Below, in pieces: positions 11,045 to 20,365 of a DNA stretch of 64,000 bases. Position 1 is the first letter of the stretch. Every line of letters begins with the position of its first letter. Below the pieces are notes generated by a model, which worked only from the letters and a program-made list of their open reading frames with translations, was not told the origin of the DNA and searched no databases. Origin of the DNA: Ideonella sp. (GTDB lineage: Bacteria > Pseudomonadota > Gammaproteobacteria > Burkholderiales > Burkholderiaceae_C); the NCBI GenBank assembly GCA_015075165.1, contig JABTUY010000004.1, positions 539,821 to 603,820 of the forward strand, written 5' to 3'. The translations under genes and the position numbers were made by a program.

Positions 11045-12466
11045 CTAACCGGGCAGCACGCGGTTCGGGTTCAGCGTGCCGTGCGGGTCGAGCGCCTGCT
11101 TGATCGCGCGCATCATCGCCAGCGCCACCGGCGACTTGCGCTGCTGCAGTTCGTGCAGCTTCAGCACGCCGATGCCGTGCTCGGCCGAGATCGAGCCGCC
11201 GCGCGCGAGCACCGCGTCGTAGACGATGCGGTTGACCGCGTCTTCCTCCTGCTCGAGGAAGCGCTGCGCATCGCGGCCCGGCGCCGGCTGCAGGTTGTAG
11301 TGCAGGTTGCCGTCGCCGAGGTGGCCGAAGTTGACCAGCCGGCTGCCCGGATAGGCGGCTTGCAGCGCGGCATCGGTGTGGGCGACGAAATCGGCGATCG
11401 CCGACACCGGCAGCGAGATGTCGTGCTTGATGTTCGGCCCCTCCTGCGCCTGCGCCTGCGCCAGCGGGATCGACTCGCGCACGTGCCACAGCGCGCGCGC
11501 CTGTGCCACGCTCTCGGCGAGCACCGCATCGGCGGCCACGCCGCGCTCGAGCGCCGCCTGCAGCAGCCGTTCGAAGCGGCCGCGCACGGCGGCCTCGCTC
11601 TCGGCGTCGGCGGCCTCGAGCAGCACCGTCCACGCCGCGCCGGGCAGCGGCCGCGGCAGCTGCGGGAACTGCTGCGCCACCAGGTCGAGCGCAACGCGGC
11701 CCATCACCTCGAAGCCGGTCAGCGCGGCGTCGAGCCGCTGGCGCGCGAGCTGCAGCAGCGCCACGCAATCGGCGAGCGTGCCGCAGGCGACGAATGCGGT
11801 CGCCTGTGCCGCCGGCAGCGGCTGCAGCTTCAGCGTGGCCGCGGTGATGATGCCCAGCGTGCCTTCGCTGCCGATCATCAGGTCGCGCAGGTCGTAGCCG
11901 GTGTTGTCCTTGCGCAGGCCCGACAGGCCGTCCCACACGTCACCGTGCGCGGTCACCACCTCGAGCCCCAGGCACTGCTCGCGGGCATTGCCGAAGCGCA
12001 GCACCTGCGTGCCGCCGGCGTTGGTGGCGAGGTTGCCGCCGATCGTGCAGCTGCCCTCGGCGGCCAGGCTCAACGGGAACAGGAAGCCGGCCTGCGCGGC
12101 GGCCTCCTGCAGCGCCTTCAGCACGCAGCCGGCCTCGACCGTCAGCGTCGCGTTGGCGGCGTCGATCGCGCGCACGCGATTCATCCGCGCCAGGCTCAGC
12201 AGCACCTGACGGCCGCTGGCGTCGGGCACGCCGCCGCCCACCAGGCCGGTGTTGCCGCCTTGCGGCACCACGCTTGTGCCGTGCGCGGCGCAGCGTTGCA
12301 CGACGCGGGCCACCTCGGCGGTGCTGCCCGGGCGCACCACCGCCAGCGCCTTGCCGTGCCAGCGGCGGCGCCAGTCGAGCTCGTAGGCCGAGAGGTCGCC
12401 GTCGACCAGCACCTGCGCGGCACCGACCGCGCCGCGCAGATCGTCGAGCAGGGCGTCGCGGTTCAC
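11045..12466 (-). CDS. FAD-linked oxidase (D-2-hydroxyacid dehydrogenase type, GlcD/DLD family)
   Basis: Flavoprotein of the PCMH/VAO superfamily, oxidising a D-2-hydroxy acid such as D-lactate or 2-hydroxyglutarate. The N-terminal FAD domain shows PQGGNTGLVGGGVP and CTIGGNLATNAGG; DLMIGSEGTLGIIT closes it. The C-terminal substrate domain has GHLGDGNLHYN and SAEHGIG, metal/substrate-binding motifs of this family. GTG at 12466 gives 473 aa, the normal size; the open frame further upstream is a GC shadow. The exact acid cannot be decided from sequence. It is transcribed away from yihY, together with the DUF2069 gene. Confidence 0.87.
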   Translation of the reverse strand: MNRDALLDDLRGAVGAAQVLVDGDLSAYELDWRRRWHGKALAVVRPGSTAEVARVVQRCAAHGTSVVPQGGNTGLVGGGVPDASGRQVLLSLARMNRVRAIDAANATLTVEAGCVLKALQEAAAQAGFLFPLSLAAEGSCTIGGNLATNAGGTQVLRFGNAREQCLGLEVVTAHGDVWDGLSGLRKDNTGYDLRDLMIGSEGTLGIITAATLKLQPLPAAQATAFVACGTLADCVALLQLARQRLDAALTGFEVMGRVALDLVAQQFPQLPRPLPGAAWTVLLEAADAESEAAVRGRFERLLQAALERGVAADAVLAESVAQARALWHVRESIPLAQAQAQEGPNIKHDISLPVSAIADFVAHTDAALQAAYPGSRLVNFGHLGDGNLHYNLQPAPGRDAQRFLEQEEDAVNRIVYDAVLARGGSISAEHGIGVLKLHELQQRKSPVALAMMRAIKQALDPHGTLNPNRVLPG

Positions 12467-12521
12467 TGGACTACCCGCGCTGCGCGCTCGGGGCTGAGCG
12501 CTTGGGAGCGGCCCGGCGCGC

Positions 12522-12920
12522 TCATGCTTGTCGCGCGACGGCGCGGCCGCCGCGCGTGCGCTGGCGGATGTGCAGCACGCAGGCGGTGAACAGCGCTGCG
12601 CACAGCAGCAGCTCGAGCAGCGCGAGCTGCGCCGCGATGCCGCGATCGCTCGCGACGCGCAGCGCGCCTTCGGCCACGTACAGCCACACCAGCAGCGCCA
12701 GCGCACGCACACTGCGCAGCCGCCACGCCAGCACGCCGGGCAGCGGCAGCAGCAGCGGCAGCGTCTTCAGCGCGAGCGTGCCGCGGCCGGTGGGCGCGAG
12801 CCACAGCTCCCACGCCAGGCCGAGCAGCACCAGCGCGGCGATCGCGGCCACCACCGCGGCGCGCGTGGCGTGCGTGGCACGCGTGAAAGTATCGGCAACG
12901 GGTAAGGCCGCATCGGGCAT
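12522..12920 (-). CDS. DUF2069 family membrane protein
   Basis: Small protein with about four hydrophobic helices (VVAAIAALVLLGLAWELW, LPLLLPLPGVLAWRL, ALALLVWLYVAEGALRV, LALLELLLCAALFTACVL), matching the DUF2069 pattern with a conserved YxxEG in helix three. Three in-frame ATGs exist at 12920, 12929 and 12941; none has a clear ribosome site. The farthest overlaps the divergent yihY start. Function unknown; it lies 55 bp upstream of the FAD oxidase gene and may be cotranscribed with it. Confidence 0.78.
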   Translation of the reverse strand: MPDAALPVADTFTRATHATRAAVVAAIAALVLLGLAWELWLAPTGRGTLALKTLPLLLPLPGVLAWRLRSVRALALLVWLYVAEGALRVASDRGIAAQLALLELLLCAALFTACVLHIRQRTRGGRAVARQA

Positions 12921-12939
12921 GGCTGGCATGATAGTCGGC

Positions 12940-14175
12940 ATGAATTCGGCCGTTTCCGTGTCCGCCTCGTGGCCCGCCCAGATCGCCGGCACGTGGCGCG
13001 CGCTGCGCACCTGGCCCTGGGCCGACACGTTCCGCACGGTGCGGCAACGCTTCCGCGAAGACCGGCTCGGCCTCACCGCGGGCAGCCTGACCTTCACCAC
13101 GTTGATCGGCCTGGTGCCGCTGGTCACGGTGATGCTCGCGCTGTTCACCGCGTTTCCGATGTTCGCCACCTTCCAGGCGGCGCTCGAGCAGTATCTGCTG
13201 CGCAGCCTGGTGCCCGGTGCCATCGCCAAGCCGGTGCTCGCCGCGCTGACGCAGTTCGCCGCCAAGGCCAGCCAGGTGGGCTCGCTCGGGCTGGTGGCGC
13301 TGCTGGTGGCGGCGCTGGCGCTGGTGTTCACGATCGACCGCACGCTCAACGCGATCTGGCGCGTGCGCAAGCCGCGGCCACTGGCACAGCGCGTGCTGGT
13401 GTACTGGGCCGCGCTGACGCTCGGGCCGCTGCTGCTCGGCGTCAGCCTGAGCGTCACGTCGTACGCGATCTCGGCTTCGCGCGGGCTGGTCAACGCGATG
13501 CCCGGCGGTGTCACGCTGCTGCTGGGGGTGATCCAGTTCGCGATGGTGGCCGCCGGCGTGGCCGGCATGTTCCGCTTCGTACCCAACACGCATGTCAGGT
13601 GGTCGCATGCCTGGGCCGGCGGGCTGTTCGTCGCAGCCGGCTTCGAGGCGGCCAAGCGCGGCCTGGCCTGGTACGTGGGCCTGGTACCGACCTACTCGGT
13701 GATCTACGGCGCATTCGCGACGCTGCCGATCTTCCTGCTGTGGATCTACCTCAGCTGGGTGGTGATGCTGCTCGGTGCGGTGATCGCGGCGTATGCGCCG
13801 AGCCTGTCGATGCGCGTGGCGCGCATACCCGACACGCCGGGCTATCGCTTCGCGCTGGCGGTGGCGCTGCTGCGCGAGCTGCGGCGCGCGCGCGACGGCC
13901 AGGGGCGCGGCCTGGGCGCGCACGAGCTCGCCGGCGCGGTGCATGTCGACCCGCTGCAGGTCGAGCCGGTGCTCGACACGCTGATCGCGATGGACTGGGT
14001 CGCCCGCCTCGACGAGGAGGGCGCGCAGCGCCACGTGCTGCTGATCGACGTCGAGCGCACGCTGGCGCGTCCGTTGATCGATGGCCTGCTGCTCGGCGAC
14101 GAGCGCGCTGCCGCGGCGTTCCGCCGCCGCGCCGGACTCGACCGGCTGACCGTGCGCGAGTTGTTCGAAACCTGA
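12940..14175 (+). CDS. YihY/BrkB family inner membrane protein
   Basis: Polytopic membrane protein of the YihY (UPF0761) family, once misnamed ribonuclease BN; role unclear. The conserved opening RQRFREDRLGLTAGSLTFTTLIGLVPLVTV is present (residues about 30-60), followed by six helices, and ILLWIYLSWVVMLLGAVIAA near residue 270. A soluble C-terminal region of about 120 residues (ELAGAVHVDPLQVEPVLDTL) resembles the winged-helix-like tail seen in proteobacterial members. ATG at 12940, 411 aa. The start codon overlaps a possible divergent start of DUF2069. Confidence 0.88.
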   Translation: MNSAVSVSASWPAQIAGTWRALRTWPWADTFRTVRQRFREDRLGLTAGSLTFTTLIGLVPLVTVMLALFTAFPMFATFQAALEQYLLRSLVPGAIAKPVLAALTQFAAKASQVGSLGLVALLVAALALVFTIDRTLNAIWRVRKPRPLAQRVLVYWAALTLGPLLLGVSLSVTSYAISASRGLVNAMPGGVTLLLGVIQFAMVAAGVAGMFRFVPNTHVRWSHAWAGGLFVAAGFEAAKRGLAWYVGLVPTYSVIYGAFATLPIFLLWIYLSWVVMLLGAVIAAYAPSLSMRVARIPDTPGYRFALAVALLRELRRARDGQGRGLGAHELAGAVHVDPLQVEPVLDTLIAMDWVARLDEEGAQRHVLLIDVERTLARPLIDGLLLGDERAAAAFRRRAGLDRLTVRELFET

Positions 14176-14299
14176 AGCCCTCGCGCTCCCGGCCGTGCGC
14201 CGGGGCCGGTCTTCGTGACGTATCACCGGGTGCCGTGCTCGAGGCCACGACGCGACGGCCGAAGCCATGTGGAACCGTCGCGCGAGAACCCCCGGGACC

Positions 14300-15475
14300 A
14301 TGCTGCACGTCAACGTGCTCAGCGGCTACTTCATTTGTGGCGCCAGCTCGCTGGTGGGCGCGGCGATGCTGCGCATCGCCGAAACGAACGATGCCCGCAT
14401 GCGCAAGGCACTGCGCCTGTGCGGCTGGGGCTTCGTGGTGCTCGCGCTCGGCTTGATCCCGACCGGCCTGGGTGAGGCGGCGGCCGGCCGCGCTGCGCCG
14501 CAGTTCTCGATGGCGCTGGGTACGCTGGCGGGCATGCTGCTGCTCGGCGCCGGCCTGGTCGAGTTGCAAGGCAGGAGCCTGACGTCGGCGTGGATCGCTG
14601 TGCTGCTTGCGGGCAGTGCGGCCGTGCTGTGGCTGGCCTGGCGCGACGGGGCGCGCAGCTTCGGGCTGGTGTTCGTGCTGAGCCTGCTGGCCGTGTCGTC
14701 GCTGATCGCGTGGTTGATGCGCGGCATGATCGTGCGCGGCCGCGACCTCACCGAGCGCGCGCTGGCGGCGTCGATGCTGTCGATGGTGGTGTCGTCGTGC
14801 GCGCGGCTGGCCTTCACGCTGGCCGATGCGGGCGGCCCGCGGGCCGACATGATGTACGTGCCCGAGCCGTGGAGTTCGGTCTTCGCGACGCTGTACGGCG
14901 TGCTGCCGATGATCGTGGCCACGCTGCTGCTGGCGCTGGTGAACGCACGGCTGCACCACCAGCTGCGTGCGCGTGCCACCACCGACGAGCTGACCGGCGC
15001 GATGACGCGCCGTGCGCTGCGCGAGCTGGCGCCGCTGCTGGTGGAGCAGCAGCAGGCCCGGCAGCGCGAGGTGGCGGTGCTGATGCTCGACCTCGATCGC
15101 TTCAAGGCGATCAACGACACGCACGGCCACCACAAGGGCGACGCCGTGCTGCGCATGGCCGCCGAGGTGCTGCTGGCGCAGGCGCGCGTCGACACGCTGC
15201 TGGCGCGCTACGGCGGCGAAGAGTTCGTGGCCGTGGTGCCGGTCGACGGCCTGCCCGCCGCGCGGCGCGTGGCCGAGCGCATGCGCCAGGCGGTGGAAGA
15301 CGCCGACTGGGCCGGCCGGCTCGGCCTGCACGAAGGCCTGACGGTCAGCGTCGGCGTAGCGATGATCGGCCTCGGCGAGGATCTCGACGCTGCGCTGAAG
15401 CGCGCCGACGACGCGCTCTACCGCGCCAAGCGCGAGGGTCGCAACCAGTGCCAGATCGGGCTGGCGGTGGCCTGA
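14300..15475 (+). CDS. Membrane-bound diguanylate cyclase (GGDEF domain)
   Basis: Makes the second messenger c-di-GMP from GTP. The first about 225 residues form six or seven hydrophobic helices and serve as a membrane sensor of unknown ligand; no PAS domain is seen. The C-terminal GGDEF domain starts at TTDELTGAMTRRAL, with the metal site LMLDLDRFKAIND and the signature YGGEEF, so it should be active. The allosteric inhibitory site RxxD, normally just before, reads RVDT, so product inhibition is probably lost. The ATG at 14300 (MLHVNVLSGYF) was preferred to ATG 14267. No EAL domain. Confidence 0.9.
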   Translation: MLHVNVLSGYFICGASSLVGAAMLRIAETNDARMRKALRLCGWGFVVLALGLIPTGLGEAAAGRAAPQFSMALGTLAGMLLLGAGLVELQGRSLTSAWIAVLLAGSAAVLWLAWRDGARSFGLVFVLSLLAVSSLIAWLMRGMIVRGRDLTERALAASMLSMVVSSCARLAFTLADAGGPRADMMYVPEPWSSVFATLYGVLPMIVATLLLALVNARLHHQLRARATTDELTGAMTRRALRELAPLLVEQQQARQREVAVLMLDLDRFKAINDTHGHHKGDAVLRMAAEVLLAQARVDTLLARYGGEEFVAVVPVDGLPAARRVAERMRQAVEDADWAGRLGLHEGLTVSVGVAMIGLGEDLDAALKRADDALYRAKREGRNQCQIGLAVA

Positions 15476-15560
15476 TCGCCCGGCCGTCACCACGCCACGC
15501 GGCACAATCCGCCCGGGTCGGCACCCGCGACGGGCGCGGCCGCACGGGAGCTTGCTTGCC

Positions 15561-16784
15561 ATGACCACCGAGTTCGCCCGCCATCTGCAGCAGCAGCTGC
15601 AGGAGCTTCGCGACGCCGGCCTGTACAAGGCCGAGCGCGTCATCACCGGTGCCCAGGGCGCGCTGATTCAGGTGGCCGGCGCGCAGGGCGCGCCGGGGCG
15701 CACCGCTGACGGCCGCGAGGTGATCAACCTGTGCGCCAACAACTACCTCGGGCTGTCGTCGCACCCGCAGGTGATCGCGGCGGCGCACGAGGCGCTGCGC
15801 ACGCACGGCTACGGCATGAGCTCGGTGCGCTTCATCTGCGGCACGCAGGATCTGCACAAGACGCTCGAGGCGCGGCTGGCGCGCTTTCTCGGCACCGAGG
15901 ACGCCATCCTCTACGCTGCCGCATTCGACGCCAACGGCGGGCTGTTCGAGCCGCTGTTCGGCGAGGCCGACGCGATCATCAGCGACGAGCTCAACCACGC
16001 GTCGATCATCGACGGCATCCGGCTGTGCAAGGCGCAGCGCTGGCGCTACAAGCACAACGACATGGCCGACCTCGAGCGCTGCCTGCAAGAGGCATCGGCC
16101 GCGCGCTTCAAGCTCGTGTTCAGCGACGGCGTGTTCTCGATGGACGGCACGATCGCGCAGCTCGACCGCATGCGCGAGCTGTGCGACCGGCACGGTGCGC
16201 TGCTCGGCATCGACGAGTGCCATGCCAGCGGCTTCATGGGCGCCCGCGGCCGTGGCACGCACGAGCACCGCGGCGTGTTCGGCCAGGTCGACCTCATCAC
16301 CGGCACGCTGGGCAAGGCACTCGGCGGCGCCTCGGGCGGCTTCACCGCCGCCCGCCGCGAGGTGGTGGAGCTGCTGCGCCAGCGCTCGCGGCCCTACTTG
16401 TTCAGCAACACGCTGATGCCGGCGATCGCCGGCGCCAGCATCGCGGTGCTCGACCTGCTCGAAGCCAGCACCGCGCTGCGCGACAAGCTGGAGGACAACA
16501 CGCTCTGGTTCCGCCGGGCGATCGTCGCAGCCGGCTTCGACATCAAGCCCGGCACGCACCCGATCGTGCCGATCATGGTGTACGACGCGGTGAAGGCGCA
16601 GGCGCTGTCGGCGCGCCTGCTCGAGCTGGGTGTCTACGCGGTGGGCTTCTTCTTCCCGGTGGTGCCCAAAGGCCAGGCCCGCATCCGCGTGCAGATGAGC
16701 GCGGTGCACGAGCGCGAGCACCTGGAGCGCGCGGTGGCCGCGTTCGCCCAGGCCGGGCGCGAGCTGGGCCTGGCCCGGGCGTGA
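15561..16784 (+). CDS. kbl: Glycine C-acetyltransferase (2-amino-3-ketobutyrate CoA ligase)
   Basis: PLP enzyme that splits 2-amino-3-oxobutyrate with CoA into glycine and acetyl-CoA, the second step of threonine breakdown. Visible family features: CANNYLGLSSHP, GYGMSSVRFICGTQ, the cofactor Asp in GIDECHASGFMG, and the Schiff-base Lys in TLGKALGG. 407 aa from ATG 15561. It ends one base before the threonine dehydrogenase gene, so the two steps are encoded together. Confidence 0.96.
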   Translation: MTTEFARHLQQQLQELRDAGLYKAERVITGAQGALIQVAGAQGAPGRTADGREVINLCANNYLGLSSHPQVIAAAHEALRTHGYGMSSVRFICGTQDLHKTLEARLARFLGTEDAILYAAAFDANGGLFEPLFGEADAIISDELNHASIIDGIRLCKAQRWRYKHNDMADLERCLQEASAARFKLVFSDGVFSMDGTIAQLDRMRELCDRHGALLGIDECHASGFMGARGRGTHEHRGVFGQVDLITGTLGKALGGASGGFTAARREVVELLRQRSRPYLFSNTLMPAIAGASIAVLDLLEASTALRDKLEDNTLWFRRAIVAAGFDIKPGTHPIVPIMVYDAVKAQALSARLLELGVYAVGFFFPVVPKGQARIRVQMSAVHEREHLERAVAAFAQAGRELGLARA

Positions 16785-16785
16785 G

Positions 16786-17736
16786 ATGGCCGCGTCGCCG
16801 AAGACCCTGATCATCGGCGCCAACGGCCAGATCGGCACCGAGCTGGCCGAGGCGCTGGCCGATCAGCACGGCGCCGATGCCGTGGTCACCAGCGACCTCG
16901 CGCCCACAGGGCGCGTGCCGCGGCTGGCCCACGAGGCGCTCGACGTCACCGACGCCGCGGCGCTCGCCGCGGTGGTGGCGCGGCACCGCATAGAGCGCAT
17001 CGTGCTGCTGGCCGCCGCGCTGTCGGCCAACGGCGAGAAGCATCCGCAGTGGGCGTGGAACCTGAACATGACGGGGCTGCTCAACGTGCTCGAGCTGGCG
17101 CGCATGCACAAGCTGGCGCAGGTGTTCTGGCCGAGCAGCATCGCCGCGTTCGGCCCGACCACGCCGCGCACCGCCGCGCAGCACACGGTGATGGACCCGA
17201 CCACCGTCTACGGCATCAGCAAGCTGGCCGGCGAGCGCTGGTGCGCGTGGTACCACGCCAACCACGGCGTCGACGTGCGCAGCCTGCGCTACCCCGGCCT
17301 GATCAGCTGGAAGACGCCGCCCGGCGGCGGCACCACCGACTATGCGGTGGAGATCTTCCATGCCGCGCTGCGCGACGGCGGCTACACCTGCTTCCTGCGC
17401 GACGACACGCGGCTGCCGATGATGTACATGCCCGATGCGATCCGCGCCACCGTCGAGCTGATGGATGCGCCGGCGCAGCGCGTGCGCGAGCGCGGCTCGT
17501 ACAACCTGGCCGGCGTCAGCTTCACGCCGCGCGAGATCGCCGAGGCGATCGCCGGCCGCGTAGCCGGCTTCACGCTGCGCTGCGAGCCGGATTTTCGGCA
17601 GGCCATTGCCGATAGCTGGCCGCAGGTGATCGATGACGCCGCGGCGCGCGAGCAGTGGGGCTGGGCGCCGCGCTTCGGGCTCGATGCGATGGTCGACGAC
17701 ATGCTGCTGAACCTGCGCGCGCGTCTGGGCCTGTGA
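16786..17736 (+). CDS. L-threonine 3-dehydrogenase, SDR (epimerase-like) type
   Basis: NAD-dependent oxidation of L-threonine to 2-amino-3-oxobutyrate, the substrate of the adjacent Kbl. The protein is of the extended SDR class rather than the zinc-dependent Tdh: N-terminal Rossmann motif IIGANGQIGTEL, catalytic YxxxK in TVYGISKLAGE, and PPGGGTTDYAVE, a stretch typical of SDR threonine dehydrogenases. 316 aa. It starts immediately after kbl, which strongly supports the assignment. Confidence 0.92.
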   Translation: MAASPKTLIIGANGQIGTELAEALADQHGADAVVTSDLAPTGRVPRLAHEALDVTDAAALAAVVARHRIERIVLLAAALSANGEKHPQWAWNLNMTGLLNVLELARMHKLAQVFWPSSIAAFGPTTPRTAAQHTVMDPTTVYGISKLAGERWCAWYHANHGVDVRSLRYPGLISWKTPPGGGTTDYAVEIFHAALRDGGYTCFLRDDTRLPMMYMPDAIRATVELMDAPAQRVRERGSYNLAGVSFTPREIAEAIAGRVAGFTLRCEPDFRQAIADSWPQVIDDAAAREQWGWAPRFGLDAMVDDMLLNLRARLGL

Positions 17737-17804
17737 GGGCGCGCGGCGGCCTCGCGTGACGCCGCTCGGTACACAGCGGCCTCGAAGCGTTCTACAGTGG
17801 CGGC

Positions 17805-19022
17805 GTGGAGCACCACCGCCGCAACCCGTGGCGTCGCGTACAGGCTGCCGGGCGGCAGATGGGCGGCTTCGCGATTTCACTGCTGGTGGGCTGGTGCGTG
17901 CCGGCTGGCGCCGAACCTGCGCATCGCGCGGCGACCGGCATCGATGACCTGGCCCCGGCCGAAACGCGCGCCGTGCTCGCTCTCGGCCCCTGGCCCGTGC
18001 CGGTTCCGCCCGACCCCGGCAACCGCGTCTCGGGCCACCCGCAGGCCATCGAGCTCGGCCGCCAGCTGTTCCGCGACCCGCGCATGTCGCCGGTGGCCTA
18101 CATCGCCTGCGTCACCTGCCACCAGCCCGACCGCGCGTTCACCGACATCAAGGCGCGTGCCCATGGCCTGGCCGACCTGCCGCGCAACACGCCGACGCTG
18201 GCCAACCTGCGGCTGCAGCGCTGGTACGGCTGGGGCGGCGGCAGCGACAGCCTGTGGATGGCCAGCATCAAGCCGATCCTCGATGCGCGCGAGTTCGACG
18301 GCAACGCACAACTGGTGCGCCGGCTGTTCGTGCGCGAGCCGGCGCTGGCCGCGTGCTACCGCCAGGTGTTCGGCGTGTCGCCGCTGCGCGGCGATGCGCA
18401 GCGCACCGTGCTCGACGTGGGCAAGGCGCTGGCCGCGTTCGTCGAGACGCTGACCACGGGACGCACGCCGTTCGATGAGTTCCGCGATGCGCTGGCGCGT
18501 GGCGACGCGTCGGCAGCCGCGGCGTACCCGCCGCGGGCGCTGCGTGGCCTGAAGCTGTTCGTCGGCAGCGCGGGCTGCGTCGCGTGCCACGTCGGCGCGA
18601 ACTTCTCCGACGGCGAATTCCATCCGGGTGTCGCAATGGGTGGGGCAATGGGTGGGGTGGCGCGCGAGGCTGCCGGCGACCGCGGGCGTCTCGACGATGC
18701 GCATGCGCTGAGGGCCAGTGGGTTCAACCTGCTGGGCGCGGGCAACGACGACGCCAGCCGGCGCAACGCCGCCGCCACGCGGCGGCTGGTGCCCCATGAG
18801 GGCCTGCGCGGCCGCTACCGCACGCCGTCGCTGCGCAATGCCGCCGTCACCGCACCGTACTTCCACGATGGCCGCAGCGATCGCCTGCTCGATGCCGTGC
18901 AGCACACGCAGCGCGTCACGCTCGACGAGGCCGCCGACCTGGCGGCGTTCGTGGCGACGCTCACCGATGCGCACGGGGCGCGCCGGCCGTGGGATTCGTC
19001 GGGCCTGCAACGCTGTCCGTGA
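17805..19022 (+). CDS. Di-heme cytochrome c peroxidase / MauG-like protein
   Basis: Periplasmic di-heme protein, reducing peroxide or acting as a MauG-type oxidant. Two CxxCH heme sites are present: CVTCH (about residue 103) and CVACH (about 263). RNTPTLANL after the first site and YRTPSLRNAAVTAPYFHDGR near residue 340 are the family signatures. An N-terminal hydrophobic stretch (FAISLLVGWCVPAGA) is the secretion signal. GTG at 17805 is assumed (405 aa). It stands alone between tdh and an MFS gene; its partner is unknown. Confidence 0.88.
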   Translation: MEHHRRNPWRRVQAAGRQMGGFAISLLVGWCVPAGAEPAHRAATGIDDLAPAETRAVLALGPWPVPVPPDPGNRVSGHPQAIELGRQLFRDPRMSPVAYIACVTCHQPDRAFTDIKARAHGLADLPRNTPTLANLRLQRWYGWGGGSDSLWMASIKPILDAREFDGNAQLVRRLFVREPALAACYRQVFGVSPLRGDAQRTVLDVGKALAAFVETLTTGRTPFDEFRDALARGDASAAAAYPPRALRGLKLFVGSAGCVACHVGANFSDGEFHPGVAMGGAMGGVAREAAGDRGRLDDAHALRASGFNLLGAGNDDASRRNAAATRRLVPHEGLRGRYRTPSLRNAAVTAPYFHDGRSDRLLDAVQHTQRVTLDEAADLAAFVATLTDAHGARRPWDSSGLQRCP

Positions 19023-19076
19023 CCGCGCGCGGCATGATCGCTGCTTCTGTCGCTTGCACGTGGGTGCGCCCGCCCG

Positions 19077-20270
19077 ATGTCGTCGCTGTCGCTGGTGTTC
19101 TCGGTGTGCGCCTTCGCCAGCGGGTTCGGCATGCGCACGCTCGATCCGTTGATCCTGCCGATCGGCGACGCCTTCGGCGTCACGCCGTCGACCGCGGCAC
19201 TGCTGACCACTGCCTACGCACTGCCGTACGCGGTGGCGCAACCGTTCCTGGGGCCGCTGGGCGACCGCTTCGGCAAGCTGCGCTGCATTCGCATCTGCGT
19301 GGCGGTGATGGCGCTGGCGTTGCTGGCCGGTGCGCTGGCGCCGGGTTTCGGATCGCTGCTGGCGACGCGGCTGGTCGCCGGTGTGTTCGCCGGCGGCATC
19401 ATCCCGCTGGTGCTGGCCGGCCTCGGCGACGCCTACGACCTGCACGAGCGCCAGGTGGCGGTAGGGCGCCTGCTGGTGGCGATCATCTCGGGCCAGATGC
19501 TCGGCTCGGCGGCATCGGGCCTGGTCAGCGCTGCGCTCGGCTGGCGCGGTGCGCTCGGCCTGTCGGGTGCAGTGGCCGTGTGCGCCGTCGCGTTGAGCGC
19601 GTGGTCGCTGCGGGCCGGCTCGACCACCTGCGCACCACAACCGGCGGTCGCGCCGCAACCGTTCCGGGCTCTCTATGCGCAGGTGTTCGCGAACCCGCTG
19701 GCGCCGTGGCTGTACGGTGCGGTGGTCTGCGAAGGCGCGCTGGTGTTCTGCCTGTTCCCGTACATGGGCCAGTTGCTGCTCGAACACGGTGGCAGCAGCG
19801 CGGCGGCAGCGCCGTCGCAGGCCGGGCTGGTGCTCGGCGGCTTCGGCATCGGCGGCATCGTCTACGGCCTCGCCGTGCGTCGCATCATCCAGGTGCTGGG
19901 TATGCGGCGCATGTGTGCGCTCGGCGCGACGGCGGTCGCGGGGGTCTACGCGCTGCTGGTGTGGCTGCCGGTGTGGTGGCTTCATCTGCTGGCGATGGCG
20001 GTGAGCGGCATCGGCTACTACATGCTGCACAACTGCCTGCAGATCGAGTCGACCGAGCTCGCGCCGTCGGCGCGCGGCTCGGCGGTGGCGCTGTTCGCCG
20101 GCGGCTTCTTCCTCGGGCAAGGTCTCGGTCCGTTGCTGTTCGGGGCGCTGATGCATGCGGCCGGCTTCGGCGCGGCGCTGTCGGCCGCGGCGCTCGGCCT
20201 CGTGGTGCTGGGGCGGGTGGTGGTGAGCCGGGTGGTGGCGCGGCAGGCAACCGCCGCGGCGGCGCACTGA
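19077..20270 (+). CDS. MFS transporter
   Basis: Twelve-helix secondary transporter of the major facilitator superfamily. The MFS loop 2-3 motif is recognisable as GPLGDRFGKLR, and LVAGVFAGGIIPLVLAGLGD follows in helices four and five. 397 aa from ATG 19077. The overall pattern (DHA1-like, with short central loop) suggests a drug or metabolite exporter, but the substrate cannot be told from the sequence. Confidence 0.88.
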   Translation: MSSLSLVFSVCAFASGFGMRTLDPLILPIGDAFGVTPSTAALLTTAYALPYAVAQPFLGPLGDRFGKLRCIRICVAVMALALLAGALAPGFGSLLATRLVAGVFAGGIIPLVLAGLGDAYDLHERQVAVGRLLVAIISGQMLGSAASGLVSAALGWRGALGLSGAVAVCAVALSAWSLRAGSTTCAPQPAVAPQPFRALYAQVFANPLAPWLYGAVVCEGALVFCLFPYMGQLLLEHGGSSAAAAPSQAGLVLGGFGIGGIVYGLAVRRIIQVLGMRRMCALGATAVAGVYALLVWLPVWWLHLLAMAVSGIGYYMLHNCLQIESTELAPSARGSAVALFAGGFFLGQGLGPLLFGALMHAAGFGAALSAAALGLVVLGRVVVSRVVARQATAAAAH

Positions 20271-20365
20271 TCGCCCGCAGCGACGCACTGGCCGCCCGCG
20301 ACGACGTGGCCGGCACGATGACGGCAGCGGCCCGATCCGCCGCTGCACCGTGGGCTGCCGCGGTG

